Under the pieces are notes generated by a model. That model was not told the DNA's origin, ran no database searches, and was given only the letters and a program-made list of their open reading frames with translations. From positions 2,914,001 to 2,978,000 of the forward strand of contig NZ_CP013386.1 of assembly GCF_001523745.2 (NCBI RefSeq): DNA of 64,000 nt, written 5' to 3'. The stretch's first letter is position 1. Each line of letters opens with the position of its first letter. The DNA is from Burkholderia mayonis. Lineage in GTDB: Bacteria > Pseudomonadota > Gammaproteobacteria > Burkholderiales > Burkholderiaceae. Shown here piece by piece: positions 37,471 to 48,741 of the stretch. The translations under genes were made by a program, and so were the position numbers.

Positions 37471-37823
37471 ATGCTGCCGTCGCTACGTCCGTGCGGGCCG
37501 ATCGGATGCAAGCGAAACGCGCTGCGACGTACGGCGTTGATGATCGTTTCATCATCGACCTTGCCGTCGTCACGGTAAAGCGCGAACCATTGGCTGCGGT
37601 TAGTTCCATAGCCGTATTCGCGCGCGAAATCGTAGAACCATCCCATGCTGCGCCCGACTGTCGGTCAATGACGTAGTACCGGCCGGGCGTCGACGTGAGA
37701 CACCGCGTCATGCCTATTTTGATCCTGCGGCATGCCAGAGAATGCGGCGAAGGCGCCAATGCCGGGACATTGCAGGGTAGATAGTGACGCCCCGTTTAGG
37801 GTGAACGTGCAGATGGTTGGCAT
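37440..37823 (-). pseudogene. DUF2778 (Tlde1-like) effector remnant with Cys to Ser change
   Basis: Reading across frames: CTFTLNGASLSTLQCPGIG, AFAAFSGMPQ, then PGRYYVIDRQSG, then QWFALYRDDGKVDDETIING-like text and FRLHPIGPHGRSDGSITL. This is the DUF2778 family, whose characterised members (Tlde1) are type VI secretion toxins with LD-peptidase/transpeptidase activity. In them the catalytic motif is S-x-G-C-I; here it reads S-D-G-S-I because the codon at 37473-37475 is AGC instead of TGC. Two frameshifts also break it. The 3' end overlaps the secretin tail. Confidence 0.7.
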
Positions 37824-38238
37824 GGCTGGTTCTCTCGGGTTGGCTCGCCTCACCCTCCCCCAAACGCCAGTTTGGGCCATACCTTTATTTTTGACAGGCT
37901 ATTTGTTGTTATACCGATAGATCGATTTCATGCGCACAGAAGTTAATAGACATTCGCTTATTTTTAAGATACGGAACGCACCCAAACGCCGTTTCATAAC
38001 CATATTTTTTAAATTAGATTAAATCACTTTCTTGACACACACTGCTCTAACCTGAATTTTTTATATAAACCACGCAACAAATACGAACAATCGGCCACCA
38101 CAAATAGTAGTTTAAAAATCAATTAATCGGCATATTATTAATGCCATCCCTCCGACCCAATGACCACAGGGATAGCAGCCGTGAAATTAAATATTGTTTC
38201 CCATCAAATCAATCACCTCAATACAAAGAGGGCAAATC
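37824..38238 (+). other. AT-rich intergenic stretch
   Basis: About 400 bp with GC far below the genome norm from 37.9 to 38.2 kb, no coding frame, and several runs of A/T. A TTGACA at about 38033 has no matching -10 at proper spacing. It may carry the promoter of the next small gene and looks foreign. Confidence 0.5.
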
Positions 38239-38532
38239 ATGATTAACGTACTCAACAGCTCGTCCGAAAGCCTGCAAGTCGCGGTCAACTCGTGGGGGGC
38301 TTCCGACAACAGCTACGTCTCGCTGGCCATCAACAAGTCCACCTCTTTCGATCGCACGGACAAGCGCGGCTTCGTGCTGGCGGTGAAACGACAGGACGGC
38401 GAGCAGAACTTCTATGTCCTTTTCGACAGCGACATCAATGTCAGGGACAACGGCGTGGTCACCGATCACGGCATTCCCATCCGGCCTGCAAGCAATCGCT
38501 ACCCCCATTCTGCCGCTGCCGAAAAGGCGTGA
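38239..38532 (+). CDS. Hypothetical protein in accessory island (97 aa)
   Basis: Starts MINVLNSSSESLQVAVNSW after AAAGAGGGCAAAT. The sequence alternates hydrophobic and polar residues as in a beta-sandwich (SYVSLAINKSTSFDRTD, RGFVLAVKRQ, FYVLFDSDINV). No signal peptide. I recognise no family with confidence; a lectin-like or small secreted-effector fold is conceivable. High coding GC inside a low-GC surround supports that it is a real gene. Confidence 0.6.
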   Translation: MINVLNSSSESLQVAVNSWGASDNSYVSLAINKSTSFDRTDKRGFVLAVKRQDGEQNFYVLFDSDINVRDNGVVTDHGIPIRPASNRYPHSAAAEKA

Positions 38533-38904
38533 TGCCATATCGTTCCATTTGAATCAGTGGACCGGTGTCGTTTCTGATGTTGCTTTATTGCGTCGTACCC
38601 GAGTAAGCGAATTTCGCACATGCGTAGCATGCTCTTCGGAGTTGTTTCATCGCACTGCATCGAACTTCTTTGCCCCCACTCGTGCTACTGACAGGTGGAT
38701 TGAAATCAGCGTCAGCGTTAGGAGTGTCCGGCTCTTGCCGTAGTGACATAGAGCGACGACTCGGACACGGAGTTGCAACTGTTGGCGCGGCTCAGCGCAG
38801 CCCGCCGGACCGAGTAGCGGGTATCTCCGGGGAGGAGGAGCGTAGGCAGTGTCGTATGCGTCCCTCCCCCTCTGCAAAGCCGCCTTTTACTGAATGAGTG
38901 GCGG
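38533..38904 (+). other. Intergenic stretch, nothing recognised
   Basis: About 370 bp between the small gene and the recombinase remnant. Short contradictory frames only. Possibly debris from the same insertion events. Confidence 0.4.
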
Positions 38905-39460
38905 CTACGCGTGTTGTTCGGCGCGGCGAACCGCGCGCTTGATGCCCGATAGATGAACACCGTATTCATGGGCGAGCTCGGTGGCGTGTAGCGCCCGGCG
39001 CGTCATTGACGCGCAACGCGGCGCTCGCCCTCGCGTTCGAGGCTTCGCGGCCGGCCTAGGCAGATACCGCGCCTCTTGACGGTCTGCACGCCGCTCTTCG
39101 TCCGCTCGCGGATCATTTCTCGTTCGAATCCAGCGAATGCCCCAAGCATTTGGAGCATCAGGCGGCCAGCGGGAGAAGTTCTGTGCCGACACGCTCTGTA
39201 AGGCTTTCGAAACCAGCCCCGCGCTCCTGCAGCCGATCGATGCTGCTGAGCAGGTGCTCGAGTGATTGAGCGACGCGGAGACGACCAGCGTATCGCCGCG
39301 TTTAAGGTTTCTGAGGAGTTTGTCTGGGACTGATCGGTGCAAGTTTGCCACTGCCGTTTTTCTTCGTGGATTGCGTCGACGCCGGACTTCGGCAATGCGT
39401 CGATCTGCGCACGCGCTTCCTGTTCTTGTGTGGAAACTCTGGCGTAACCGATTCTCGTAT
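38905..39460 (-). pseudogene. Decayed serine recombinase (resolvase/invertase)
   Basis: Near 39460 the frame reads RIGYARVSTQEQEARAQIDA, the resolvase N-terminus with the catalytic Ser. In other frames follow RGDTLVVSASLNH (the active-site Arg segment is damaged), then GAFAGFEREMIRERTKSGV, and finally a C-terminal helix-turn-helix (LHATELAHEYGVHLSGIKRA). Its expected ATG is changed to ATA. Several frameshifts; inactive. It directly follows the tRNA-Ser terminator on the same strand. Confidence 0.85.
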
Positions 39461-39465
39461 GGCGC

Positions 39466-39501
39466 AAAAAAACGCCGGACTCTTTCACAGAATCCGGCGT
39501 T
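39466..39501 (-). terminator. Terminator of tRNA-Ser(CGA)
   Basis: Minus strand AACGCCGGA/TCCGGCGTT stem with a 13-nt loop followed by seven T residues, 34 bp after the tRNA 3' end. Confidence 0.8.
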
Positions 39502-39534
39502 TCCTTACGAACAATTTCGAGATGTTCTCTTTCC

Positions 39535-39625
39535 TGGCGGAAAGGGTGGGATTCGAACCCACGATACGGTATAACCGTATACCGGATTTCGAGTCCGGCG
39601 CATTCGACCTCTCTGCCACCTTTCC
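39535..39625 (-). tRNA. tRNA-Ser (anticodon CGA)
   Basis: 91 nt with long variable arm and encoded CCA. Acceptor GGAAAGG/CCTTTCC, anticodon stem CCGGA/TCCGG with loop CTCGAAA, T-arm GGGTTCGAATCCC. It lies 110 bp behind serS, the gene for its own synthetase, on the same strand. Confidence 0.96.
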
Positions 39626-39735
39626 TTTTTTGGTTCACCGTCAGGTCATCTCGGCGAAGCGAAGATTATAGAACAACTCTTCGCAGACTTCCAAGTTTTT
39701 CTTCAAATATTTTTCGAGGCCACCCGGACGCCCAC

Positions 39736-41073
<1,338 letters not shown>

Positions 41074-41189
41074 CTAACGCACCGCGCGCCCGCCACGGCG
41101 CACGCTCGACGGGCGGCGGCGCAAACACGACGCCGCCCGTGGCAATATCGCGCTGCCGGCTTGCGCATCGCATGCCGGGAAACCGTTTT

Positions 41190-41336
41190 GCATGGGACCA
41201 GAGTCAGCGCCAGAGCGCCAACTCTGGTCGACCGCGTTGCATGGGACCAGAGTAAGCGCTAAAGCGCCAACTCTGGTCGACCGCGATGCATGGGACCAGA
41301 GTAAGCGCTAAAGCGCCAACTCTGGTCGACACCGGA
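41190..41336 (+). repeat. Three tandem 49-bp repeats, each an inverted repeat
   Basis: Units start at 41190, 41239 and 41288. Each carries arms GGACCAGAGT and ACTCTGGTC around a core such as AAGCGCTAAAGCGCC, so each can fold into a long stem with an inner GCGC/GCGC stem. Units 2 and 3 are identical over about 43 bp; unit 1 differs at three bases. The array ends 6 bp before the DUF2164 start codon and contains its ribosome-binding region at the edge. The remaining serS upstream region (41038-41189) shows no gene. Confidence 0.9.
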
Positions 41337-41342
41337 GAATCG

Positions 41343-41609
41343 ATGGCCATTGAACTGGACAAGGACGTGCGCGACCGAGCAGTCGCATCGCTGCAACGCT
41401 ATTTCGCCGAGAACATGGACGAGCCGATCGGCAACATCCAGGCCGGCGCGCTGCTTCATTTCTTCGTCGAGGAGATCGCGCCCGCGATCTACAACCTCGC
41501 GATCGCCGATGCGCAGGAGCGCCTGCAAGCGCGCGTCGCCGAGCTCGACATCGAATGTCACGAACCGCCGTTCGAATACTGGAAGAAGCAGCCGGGCCGC
41601 AAGCGCTGA
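41343..41609 (+). CDS. DUF2164 family protein
   Basis: 88 residues, MAIELDKDVRDRAVASLQRY, then PIGNIQAGALLHFFVEEI, IYNLAIADAQERLQARVAEL. This is the DUF2164 pattern, small cytoplasmic proteins of unknown function. The start follows CACCGGAGAATCG; a longer frame extends back into the hairpin repeats but is not needed. Convergent with rarA, 18 bp apart. Confidence 0.85.
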   Translation: MAIELDKDVRDRAVASLQRYFAENMDEPIGNIQAGALLHFFVEEIAPAIYNLAIADAQERLQARVAELDIECHEPPFEYWKKQPGRKR

Positions 41610-41627
41610 CGCCCGCCGGCCGACGCC

Positions 41628-42938
41628 CTAGTCCTTCTTGCCGGCGTCCTTGTCGAGCTCGCGCAGCCAGGCGAGCTTGTCGGCGATCTTCGTCTCGAGC
41701 CCGCGCGGCGCCGGCTTGTACCAGCGCGGCTCGCGCATCCCGTCCGGCAGATAAGTCTCGCCCGCCGCGTACGCGTTCGGCTCGTCGTGCGCGTAGCGGT
41801 ACGCGTGGCCGTAGCCAAGCTCCTTCATCAGCTTCGTCGGCGCGTTGCGCAGGTGCACCGGCACCTCGCGCGACTTGTCCTGCCGCACGAACGCCATCGC
41901 CTCGTTGTACGCGTTGTAGCCGGCGTTGCTCTTCGCCGCGCACGCCAAGTAGAGCACCGCCTGCGCGAGCGCGAGCTCGCCCTCCGGCGAACCGAGCCGC
42001 TCGTACGTCTCGGCCGCGTCGTTCGCGATCTGCATCGCGCGCGGGTCGGCGAGGCCGATGTCTTCCCACGCCATCCGCACGACGCGCCGCGCGAGGTACT
42101 TCGGATCGGCGCCGCCGTCGAGCATCCGGCAGAACCAGTACAGCGCGCCGTCCGGATTCGAGCCGCGCACCGACTTGTGCAGCGCGGAGATCTGATCGTA
42201 GAAGTTGTCGCCGCCCTTGTCGAAACGGCGCGCGTTCATCGTCATCGCGCTCTCGACGAACGCCGCGTCGATCGTCGTCACGCCCGCGGACGTCGCCGCC
42301 GTCTGCGCCTGCTCGAGCAGGTTCAGGAAGCGCCGCGCATCGCCGTCCGCGTAGCCGACGAGCGCGTCGACCGCCTTGTCTTCGAAGGCCAGCCCGGCGA
42401 GCGCCGTGTCCTGCGCGCGCGCGAGCAGCCGGCGCAGCTCGTCTTCCGTCAGCGACTTCAGCACGTACACCTGCGCGCGCGACAGGAGCGCCGAGTTCAC
42501 CTCGAAGCTCGGATTCTCGGTCGTCGCGCCGATGAACGTGACGAGCCCCGATTCGACGAACGGCAACAGCGCGTCCTGCTGCGCCTTGTTGAAGCGGTGG
42601 ATTTCGTCGACGAACAGGATCGTGTGGCGGCCGGTGCGGTTCAGCGTGTCGCGCGCCTGATCCATCGACTCGCGGATGTCCTTCACGCCGCCCAGCACCG
42701 CGGACAGCGCGATGAACTCGCAATCGAACGCGAGCGCGGTCAGGCGCGCGAGCGTCGTCTTGCCGACGCCGGGCGGCCCCCAGAGGATCATCGAATGCGG
42801 CTTGCCCGATTCGAACGCGAGCCGAAGCGGCTTGCCTTCGCCGAGAAGATGCGTCTGGCCGATCACGTCGGCGAGCGTCTTCGGGCGCAGCGCCTCGGCG
42901 AGCGGCCGGCGCGGTTCGACTGCAAACAGGTCGGACAT
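41628..42938 (-). CDS. rarA: Replication-associated recombination protein A (RarA/MgsA)
   Basis: 436-residue AAA+ ATPase acting at stalled replication forks. Motifs: [16 protein letters not shown], Walker [16 protein letters not shown], Walker [18 protein letters not shown], sensor 1 [20 protein letters not shown], and the C-terminal tetramerisation domain ([24 protein letters not shown]). ATG 42938 begins MSDLFAVEP; upstream codons are not conserved-looking. Lies between lolA and serS. Confidence 0.95.
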   Translation of the reverse strand: MSDLFAVEPRRPLAEALRPKTLADVIGQTHLLGEGKPLRLAFESGKPHSMILWGPPGVGKTTLARLTALAFDCEFIALSAVLGGVKDIRESMDQARDTLNRTGRHTILFVDEIHRFNKAQQDALLPFVESGLVTFIGATTENPSFEVNSALLSRAQVYVLKSLTEDELRRLLARAQDTALAGLAFEDKAVDALVGYADGDARRFLNLLEQAQTAATSAGVTTIDAAFVESAMTMNARRFDKGGDNFYDQISALHKSVRGSNPDGALYWFCRMLDGGADPKYLARRVVRMAWEDIGLADPRAMQIANDAAETYERLGSPEGELALAQAVLYLACAAKSNAGYNAYNEAMAFVRQDKSREVPVHLRNAPTKLMKELGYGHAYRYAHDEPNAYAAGETYLPDGMREPRWYKPAPRGLETKIADKLAWLRELDKDAGKKD

Positions 42939-43050
42939 GGACCTTGGCTCCCACGAAAAACGATGACGGCACGCATTCGCCGCCGGACCGGACATTATGA
43001 CAGCCGCGCGGCCCGACGCCACGCCCCCCCGGCGGCGGCCCCAAAGCGAA

Positions 43051-43078
43051 CCGGGCCCGCCATCGCTGGCGGGCCCGG
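43051..43078 (-). other. Strong 12-bp GC hairpin between lolA and rarA
   Basis: CCGGGCCCGCCA / TGGCGGGCCCGG perfect stem with a 4-base loop, about 40 bp after the lolA stop. There is no T-tract, so it is more likely an mRNA-protecting or rho-related structure than an intrinsic terminator. Confidence 0.6.
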
Positions 43079-43118
43079 TCGTCGGTCGTCGGTCGATGAC
43101 GCGCGAGGCCGGCCGCGC

Positions 43119-43829
43119 TCAGCCGGTCACGACGTCCGCGCCCTTCGGCACAACGAACTTGAACTGGTCGGCCTTGAGCGGCGGATTCGTCTGGATATGG
43201 GTGAACGTGAGGAGCGTCACGTTGCCGAACACGTCGTGTAGTTCCATCGCGGCAAGCACGCCGTTCCTGAAGCCGATGCCGATCCGCTGGAACTGCGTGT
43301 CCTGCGCCTTCGGCACCATCTCGAGCCAATCGATCCCGCCCTTCTCGCCGGCGTCGCGCAGCGTGTAGTTCTTCTCCAGATCGTTGCTGCCGAACAGAAT
43401 CGCGGCCGGGCTCGCGCCGAGCGCGCCCGCGAGCTTGCGCTCGGTGACCTGGTTCAGGTCCTTGTCGTACACGTAGAGCTTGTCGCCATCCGCCTGCAAT
43501 ACCTGCTGGTACGGCTTCTGATACGTCCAGATGAATTTGCCGGGCCGCGAGAACACGAAGCTGCCGCTCGAGTTGTCGGTCGGCTTGACGGTCGGCACCG
43601 CGCCGCTCGCCGCCTTCGACGGCGCCTTGACGATCTGCTGCGTGAAGTCGCCCTTCGCCGCATGAACCTTCGACACGAACGCCTTCAACTGCTCGGTGCC
43701 GCTCGCGAACGCGTGCGACGCGACGAGCGCGAGCGCCGCGCCGGCGAGCGCGGCGCACAACGTGCGCGCGAACGTGCGCTTCGGTGCAAGACCCGAACCG
43801 GTGTGAACTGCCAACGACTGATGCTGCAT
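43119..43829 (-). CDS. lolA: Outer-membrane lipoprotein carrier LolA
   Basis: 236 residues: a long N-terminal region with signal peptide ([19 protein letters not shown]), then the LolA pattern [54 protein letters not shown]. Carries lipoproteins across the periplasm from LolCDE to LolB. An internal start nearer the signal peptide is possible. Between ftsK and rarA, as in many betaproteobacteria. Confidence 0.93.
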   Translation of the reverse strand: MQHQSLAVHTGSGLAPKRTFARTLCAALAGAALALVASHAFASGTEQLKAFVSKVHAAKGDFTQQIVKAPSKAASGAVPTVKPTDNSSGSFVFSRPGKFIWTYQKPYQQVLQADGDKLYVYDKDLNQVTERKLAGALGASPAAILFGSNDLEKNYTLRDAGEKGGIDWLEMVPKAQDTQFQRIGIGFRNGVLAAMELHDVFGNVTLLTFTHIQTNPPLKADQFKFVVPKGADVVTG

Positions 43830-43886
43830 GTGAGGTTTTCTCCGTGGACGGCCGGCGCGTCGTAGACCAACGGCGCCGGCGCGAAT

Positions 43887-46193
43887 TCATTCGGCGTCGC
43901 GCGCGGGCACGAGGATTTCACGATTCCCGCTCGACGACATCGCCGACACGAGCCCGGACTGCTCCATCTGCTCGAGCAGCCGCGCCGCGCGGTTGTAGCC
44001 GATCCGCAAATGGCGCTGCACGAGCGAGATCGACGCGCGCCGGTTCTTGACGACGATCTCGACCGCCTGGTCGTACAGCGGATCAGACTCGCCGTTCGCG
44101 TCGCCCGTTCCCGCGCCCGAGCCTTCGTCGCCGTCGGCCGTGCCGCCTTCGAGGAGGCCCTCGACGTAGTTCGGCTCGCCGTGCTCCTTCAGCTTCTCGA
44201 CGACGCGGTGCACCTCGTCGTCCGACACGAACGCGCCGTGCACGCGCACGGGCAGCCCGCTGCCGGGCGGCAGGTACAGCATGTCGCCCTGGCCGAGCAG
44301 CGATTCGGCGCCCATCTGGTCGAGAATCGTGCGCGAGTCGATCTTCGACGACACCTGGAACGCGATCCGCGTCGGCACGTTCGCCTTGATGAGGCCCGTG
44401 ATCACGTCGACGGACGGCCGCTGCGTCGCGAGGATCAGATGGATGCCCGCCGCGCGCGCCTTCTGCGCGATCCGCGCGATCAGCTCTTCGACCTTCTTGC
44501 CGACGACCATCATCAGGTCCGCGAGCTCGTCGATCACGACGACGATGTGCGGCAGGCGGCCGAGCGGCTCCGGATCGTCCGGCGTCAGGCTGAACGGATT
44601 CGGGATCTTCTCTTCCCGCTTCTTCGCGTCTTCGATTTTGTTGTTGTAGCCGGCGAGGTTGCGCACGCCGAGCTTGCTCATCAGCTTGTAGCGGCGCTCC
44701 ATCTCGGCGACCGTCCAGTTGAGCGCATGGCCCGCCTGGCGCATGTCGGTGACGACCGGACACAGCAGATGCGGAATCCCTTCGTAGACGCTCATTTCGA
44801 GCATCTTCGGATCGATCAGGATCAGGCGCACCTGCTCGGCGCTCGCCTTGTAGAGGAGCGACAGGATCATCGCGTTGATCCCGACCGACTTGCCCGAGCC
44901 CGTCGTGCCGGCGACGAGCAGGTGCGGCATCTTCGCGAGATCCGCGCACACGGGCTTGCCGCCGATGTCCTTGCCGAGGCCGATCGTGAGCATCGACGGC
45001 GCGTCCGCGTAGACCTCGGAGCCGAGGATCTCGGACAGGCGCACGGTCTGGCGGCGCTGGTTCGGCAGTTCGAGCGCCATGTAGTTCTTGCCGGGGATCG
45101 TCTCGACGACGCGGATCGACACGAGCGACAGCGAGCGCGCGAGATCCTTCGACAGATTGACGATCTGGCTGCCCTTGACGCCCGTCGCGGGCTCGATCTC
45201 GTAGCGGGTGACGACGGGCCCCGGGTACGCGGCGACGACGCTCACCTCGACGCCGAAGTCCTTCAGCTTCTTCTCGATGAGGCGCGACGTGAACTCGAGC
45301 GTATCGGCGGAGATCGACTCCTGCGACGCGGGCGCGGGATCGAGCAGCGAAATCGCGGGCAGCGTCGAATCGCCCGGCAGATCGGTGAAGAGCGGCTGCT
45401 GGCGCTCCTTCTCGGCGCGCTCGGACTTCGCCGGCGTGACGACGGGCGGCACGATCGTGACGGGCTCGTGCTCCTCGATCCGCACGCGCTCCTCCTCGAC
45501 CTTGCCTTCGCGCTTGACGGCCGCGGCCTCGCCGAGCTTGCGGTCGCGCTCGGCCTCGCGGCGCAGCTTCGCGAGCGTGAACGCGTTGATGATCGCGTCG
45601 CCGACGCGCTCGGCGACCGACAGCCACGAAAAGCGGAAATACAGCGACAACCCGATCGCGAGCACGATCAGAAGCGCAAGCGTGCCGCCCGTGAAGCCGA
45701 ACGCGTGCGACACGCCGCGCGCGACCGTCTCGCCGACGACGCCGCCCGGCGCGCGCGGCAGCTGCACTTTCAGCGACCACATCCTGAGCGCCTCGATGCC
45801 GTCGCTCGCGAGCAGCACGAGGACGAACGCGAAGCCTTCGGCGAGCCAGCCCGCCGGTTTCGCCGGCTCGTCGGGCAGCGCGTCGTGCCGGGTGATCCGG
45901 CGGTAGCTCGCGGCGACGCGCCGCCCGAGCAGCACGATGAGCCAATAGGTGGAGAGGCCGAAGAGCAGCAGCATGATGTCGGCCGTCCACGCGCCGACCC
46001 GCCCTGCCCAGTTTGCGATGTGGTCGACCTGTGCGGCGTGCGTCCAGCTCGGGTCGCGCCGGCTGTAGCTCAGGAGCGCCATCAGCAGGAACGCGAGCAG
46101 CGCGACCTGGAGGATCCAGCGGATCTCGGTCAGTAGGCGCGACATGCGATGCGGCAGCGCTTGGGCCTGAGCGGTGTAAGGTGCTTTTGCCAT
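43887..46193 (-). CDS. ftsK: DNA translocase FtsK
   Basis: 768 residues. The N-terminus has about four membrane helices that anchor it at the septum. A charged linker (about 200-260) leads to the motor: Walker [20 protein letters not shown], Walker [14 protein letters not shown] and the RecA-like motifs [15 protein letters not shown]. The C-terminal winged-helix gamma domain ([18 protein letters not shown] then [17 protein letters not shown]) reads KOPS and activates XerCD at dif. Its linker is short compared with E. coli FtsK. Confidence 0.96.
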   Translation of the reverse strand: MAKAPYTAQAQALPHRMSRLLTEIRWILQVALLAFLLMALLSYSRRDPSWTHAAQVDHIANWAGRVGAWTADIMLLLFGLSTYWLIVLLGRRVAASYRRITRHDALPDEPAKPAGWLAEGFAFVLVLLASDGIEALRMWSLKVQLPRAPGGVVGETVARGVSHAFGFTGGTLALLIVLAIGLSLYFRFSWLSVAERVGDAIINAFTLAKLRREAERDRKLGEAAAVKREGKVEEERVRIEEHEPVTIVPPVVTPAKSERAEKERQQPLFTDLPGDSTLPAISLLDPAPASQESISADTLEFTSRLIEKKLKDFGVEVSVVAAYPGPVVTRYEIEPATGVKGSQIVNLSKDLARSLSLVSIRVVETIPGKNYMALELPNQRRQTVRLSEILGSEVYADAPSMLTIGLGKDIGGKPVCADLAKMPHLLVAGTTGSGKSVGINAMILSLLYKASAEQVRLILIDPKMLEMSVYEGIPHLLCPVVTDMRQAGHALNWTVAEMERRYKLMSKLGVRNLAGYNNKIEDAKKREEKIPNPFSLTPDDPEPLGRLPHIVVVIDELADLMMVVGKKVEELIARIAQKARAAGIHLILATQRPSVDVITGLIKANVPTRIAFQVSSKIDSRTILDQMGAESLLGQGDMLYLPPGSGLPVRVHGAFVSDDEVHRVVEKLKEHGEPNYVEGLLEGGTADGDEGSGAGTGDANGESDPLYDQAVEIVVKNRRASISLVQRHLRIGYNRAARLLEQMEQSGLVSAMSSSGNREILVPARDAE

Positions 46194-46291
46194 GAATCCG
46201 TCAAGAGGGGCGATGAGGCGGCCTGCGCGGCAGGGCCGCCGATCGTTCGATCCGATCTATTGTAAACGCTGCGCCGCCGCGCCAAGTGTAA

Positions 46292-47476
<1,185 letters not shown>

Positions 47477-47625
47477 GCGCGCCGCGCGGCGCTACAATGG
47501 CATCGCCGCGCGCCGCCTGCCGGGTCTGGAACACCGCAGCCGCTGTGCATCGCGCAGCGGCTTTTTCATGTCCGTCGGGCGAAACCGCAGCGTCGGCGCG
47601 CCCGCCCATCCGCATCCGATTCATC

Positions 47626-48369
47626 ATGGCGAAAAACCAGCCTCATCCGAGCGACCCCGCGAAGCGGCAAGCCGCCGCACGGGCCGTCGAACCGACTCCC
47701 GCGCCCGCGAGCCCGCCTCCGCCGCCCGCCGCGCTGCGCGGCCAGGGCCTGGCCGGGCTCGGCGCGCTGCGTGGGACGCTCGCGGGCGAATCCGAGCGCC
47801 GCACGCGCGAAGCGGCGCAGGCGAAGCAGGCCGCCCGCCGGAACGCCGCGGATGCCGACCTGTTCCGCCGCGAGATCGGCGAGATCACGCCGCTCACCGC
47901 GCCGTCGCGCGCCGAGAGCGGCCGCCCGCCGCCCGCGCCCGTGCCGAAGCACACGCAGCAAGACGAGGAAGCGGTGCTGTCCGAGACCTTGTCCGACGAA
48001 TTCGATCCCGAGACGCTGCTCGACACCGACGAGACGCTTTACTACCACCGCCCCGGCGTGAGCCGCGATGTCGTGCGCAAGCTGAGAAGCGGCGCGTGGA
48101 TCGTCCAGGCGCAACTCGACCTGCACGGAATGCGGCGCGACGAGGCGCGCGATGCGCTCGCCGAATTCATCCGCGAAGCGGGCAAGAAAGGCCTGCGCTG
48201 CCTGCGCGTGATCCATGGCAAGGGGCTCGGCTCAGCCGGCAAGGAGCCGGTGCTGAAAGGCAAGGTGCGCGCGTGGCTCGTGCAGAAGGACGAGGTGATC
48301 GCGTTCTGCCAGGCGCGCGGCCACGACGGCGGCGCGGGCGCGGTGCTCGTGCTGCTGCAGCCGGCGTAG
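47626..48369 (+). CDS. Smr-domain protein (SmrA-type)
   Basis: 247 residues. The N-terminal half is Ala/Pro/Arg-rich and low-complexity. The C-terminal Smr domain (about residues 160-245) has LDLHGMRRDEARDALAEF, then RCLRVIHGKGLGSAGKEPVL, and ends AGAVLVLL. The LDLHG and HGKG motifs are the nuclease signature of the family, linked to ribosome rescue or DNA/RNA nicking. Follows trxB by 150 bp. Confidence 0.9.
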   Translation: MAKNQPHPSDPAKRQAAARAVEPTPAPASPPPPPAALRGQGLAGLGALRGTLAGESERRTREAAQAKQAARRNAADADLFRREIGEITPLTAPSRAESGRPPPAPVPKHTQQDEEAVLSETLSDEFDPETLLDTDETLYYHRPGVSRDVVRKLRSGAWIVQAQLDLHGMRRDEARDALAEFIREAGKKGLRCLRVIHGKGLGSAGKEPVLKGKVRAWLVQKDEVIAFCQARGHDGGAGAVLVLLQPA

Positions 48370-48388
48370 AGCGGCGACCGGAGGCCGC

Positions 48389-48553
48389 GTGCCGCCCAGG
48401 CCCACGCTCGCGATCGCGGCCCTGGAGGCGATCGCGCCCCTCCCGTTCGCGATCTCGGGCTTCGTCGAGGCGCGCAAGAACTGGCTCGATTCGGTCGGCA
48501 CGTTCGTCGTCGCGCTCGCGACCGCGTTCGGCGGGAGCACGAACAGGCGCTAG
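48389..48553 (+). pseudogene. N-terminal remnant of a UPF0126/TRIC-type channel gene
   Basis: From a GTG with a GGAGG site the frame reads PTLAIAALEAIAPLPFAISG, then FVEARKNWLDSVGTFVVALATAFGG, closely matching the first two helices of TRIC/YadS-type membrane proteins (usual form ends FGGGTLRD). After 54 codons it stops at TNRR. The remaining 150 or so residues are missing, so this is a truncated gene, not a micro-protein. Confidence 0.65.
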
Positions 48554-48576
48554 CCGCGCACGATGCACGGAACAAA

Positions 48577-48611
48577 AAGGGCGGCCCGTGCACGCACGGC
48601 CGCCCTTCTCT
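48577..48611 (+). terminator. Intrinsic terminator-like hairpin after the Smr gene
   Basis: AAGGGCGGCC stem pairs with GGCCGCCCTT across a short loop, followed by TCTCTT. The weak T-tract makes termination on the plus strand plausible rather than certain. Confidence 0.6.
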
Positions 48612-48741
48612 TCCCTGACTTCGCCCCGCGATCCCCCGAATCACCTGCGATCGACGTAGCGACGCACGACGCACGACGCACGGCACACGACGAACGCTGC
48701 GCGCAAGCCGCGCCGCGTCGCCGAGCGCCGCCCGCGCCGGA

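Noticed and set aside
41190..41336. 49-bp repeats as a CRISPR array
   Set aside because: The units are contiguous with no unique spacers and are themselves inverted repeats; no cas genes nearby.
43662..43865. Small frame opposite lolA
   Set aside because: Pure antisense shadow, Arg-rich with no start signal.
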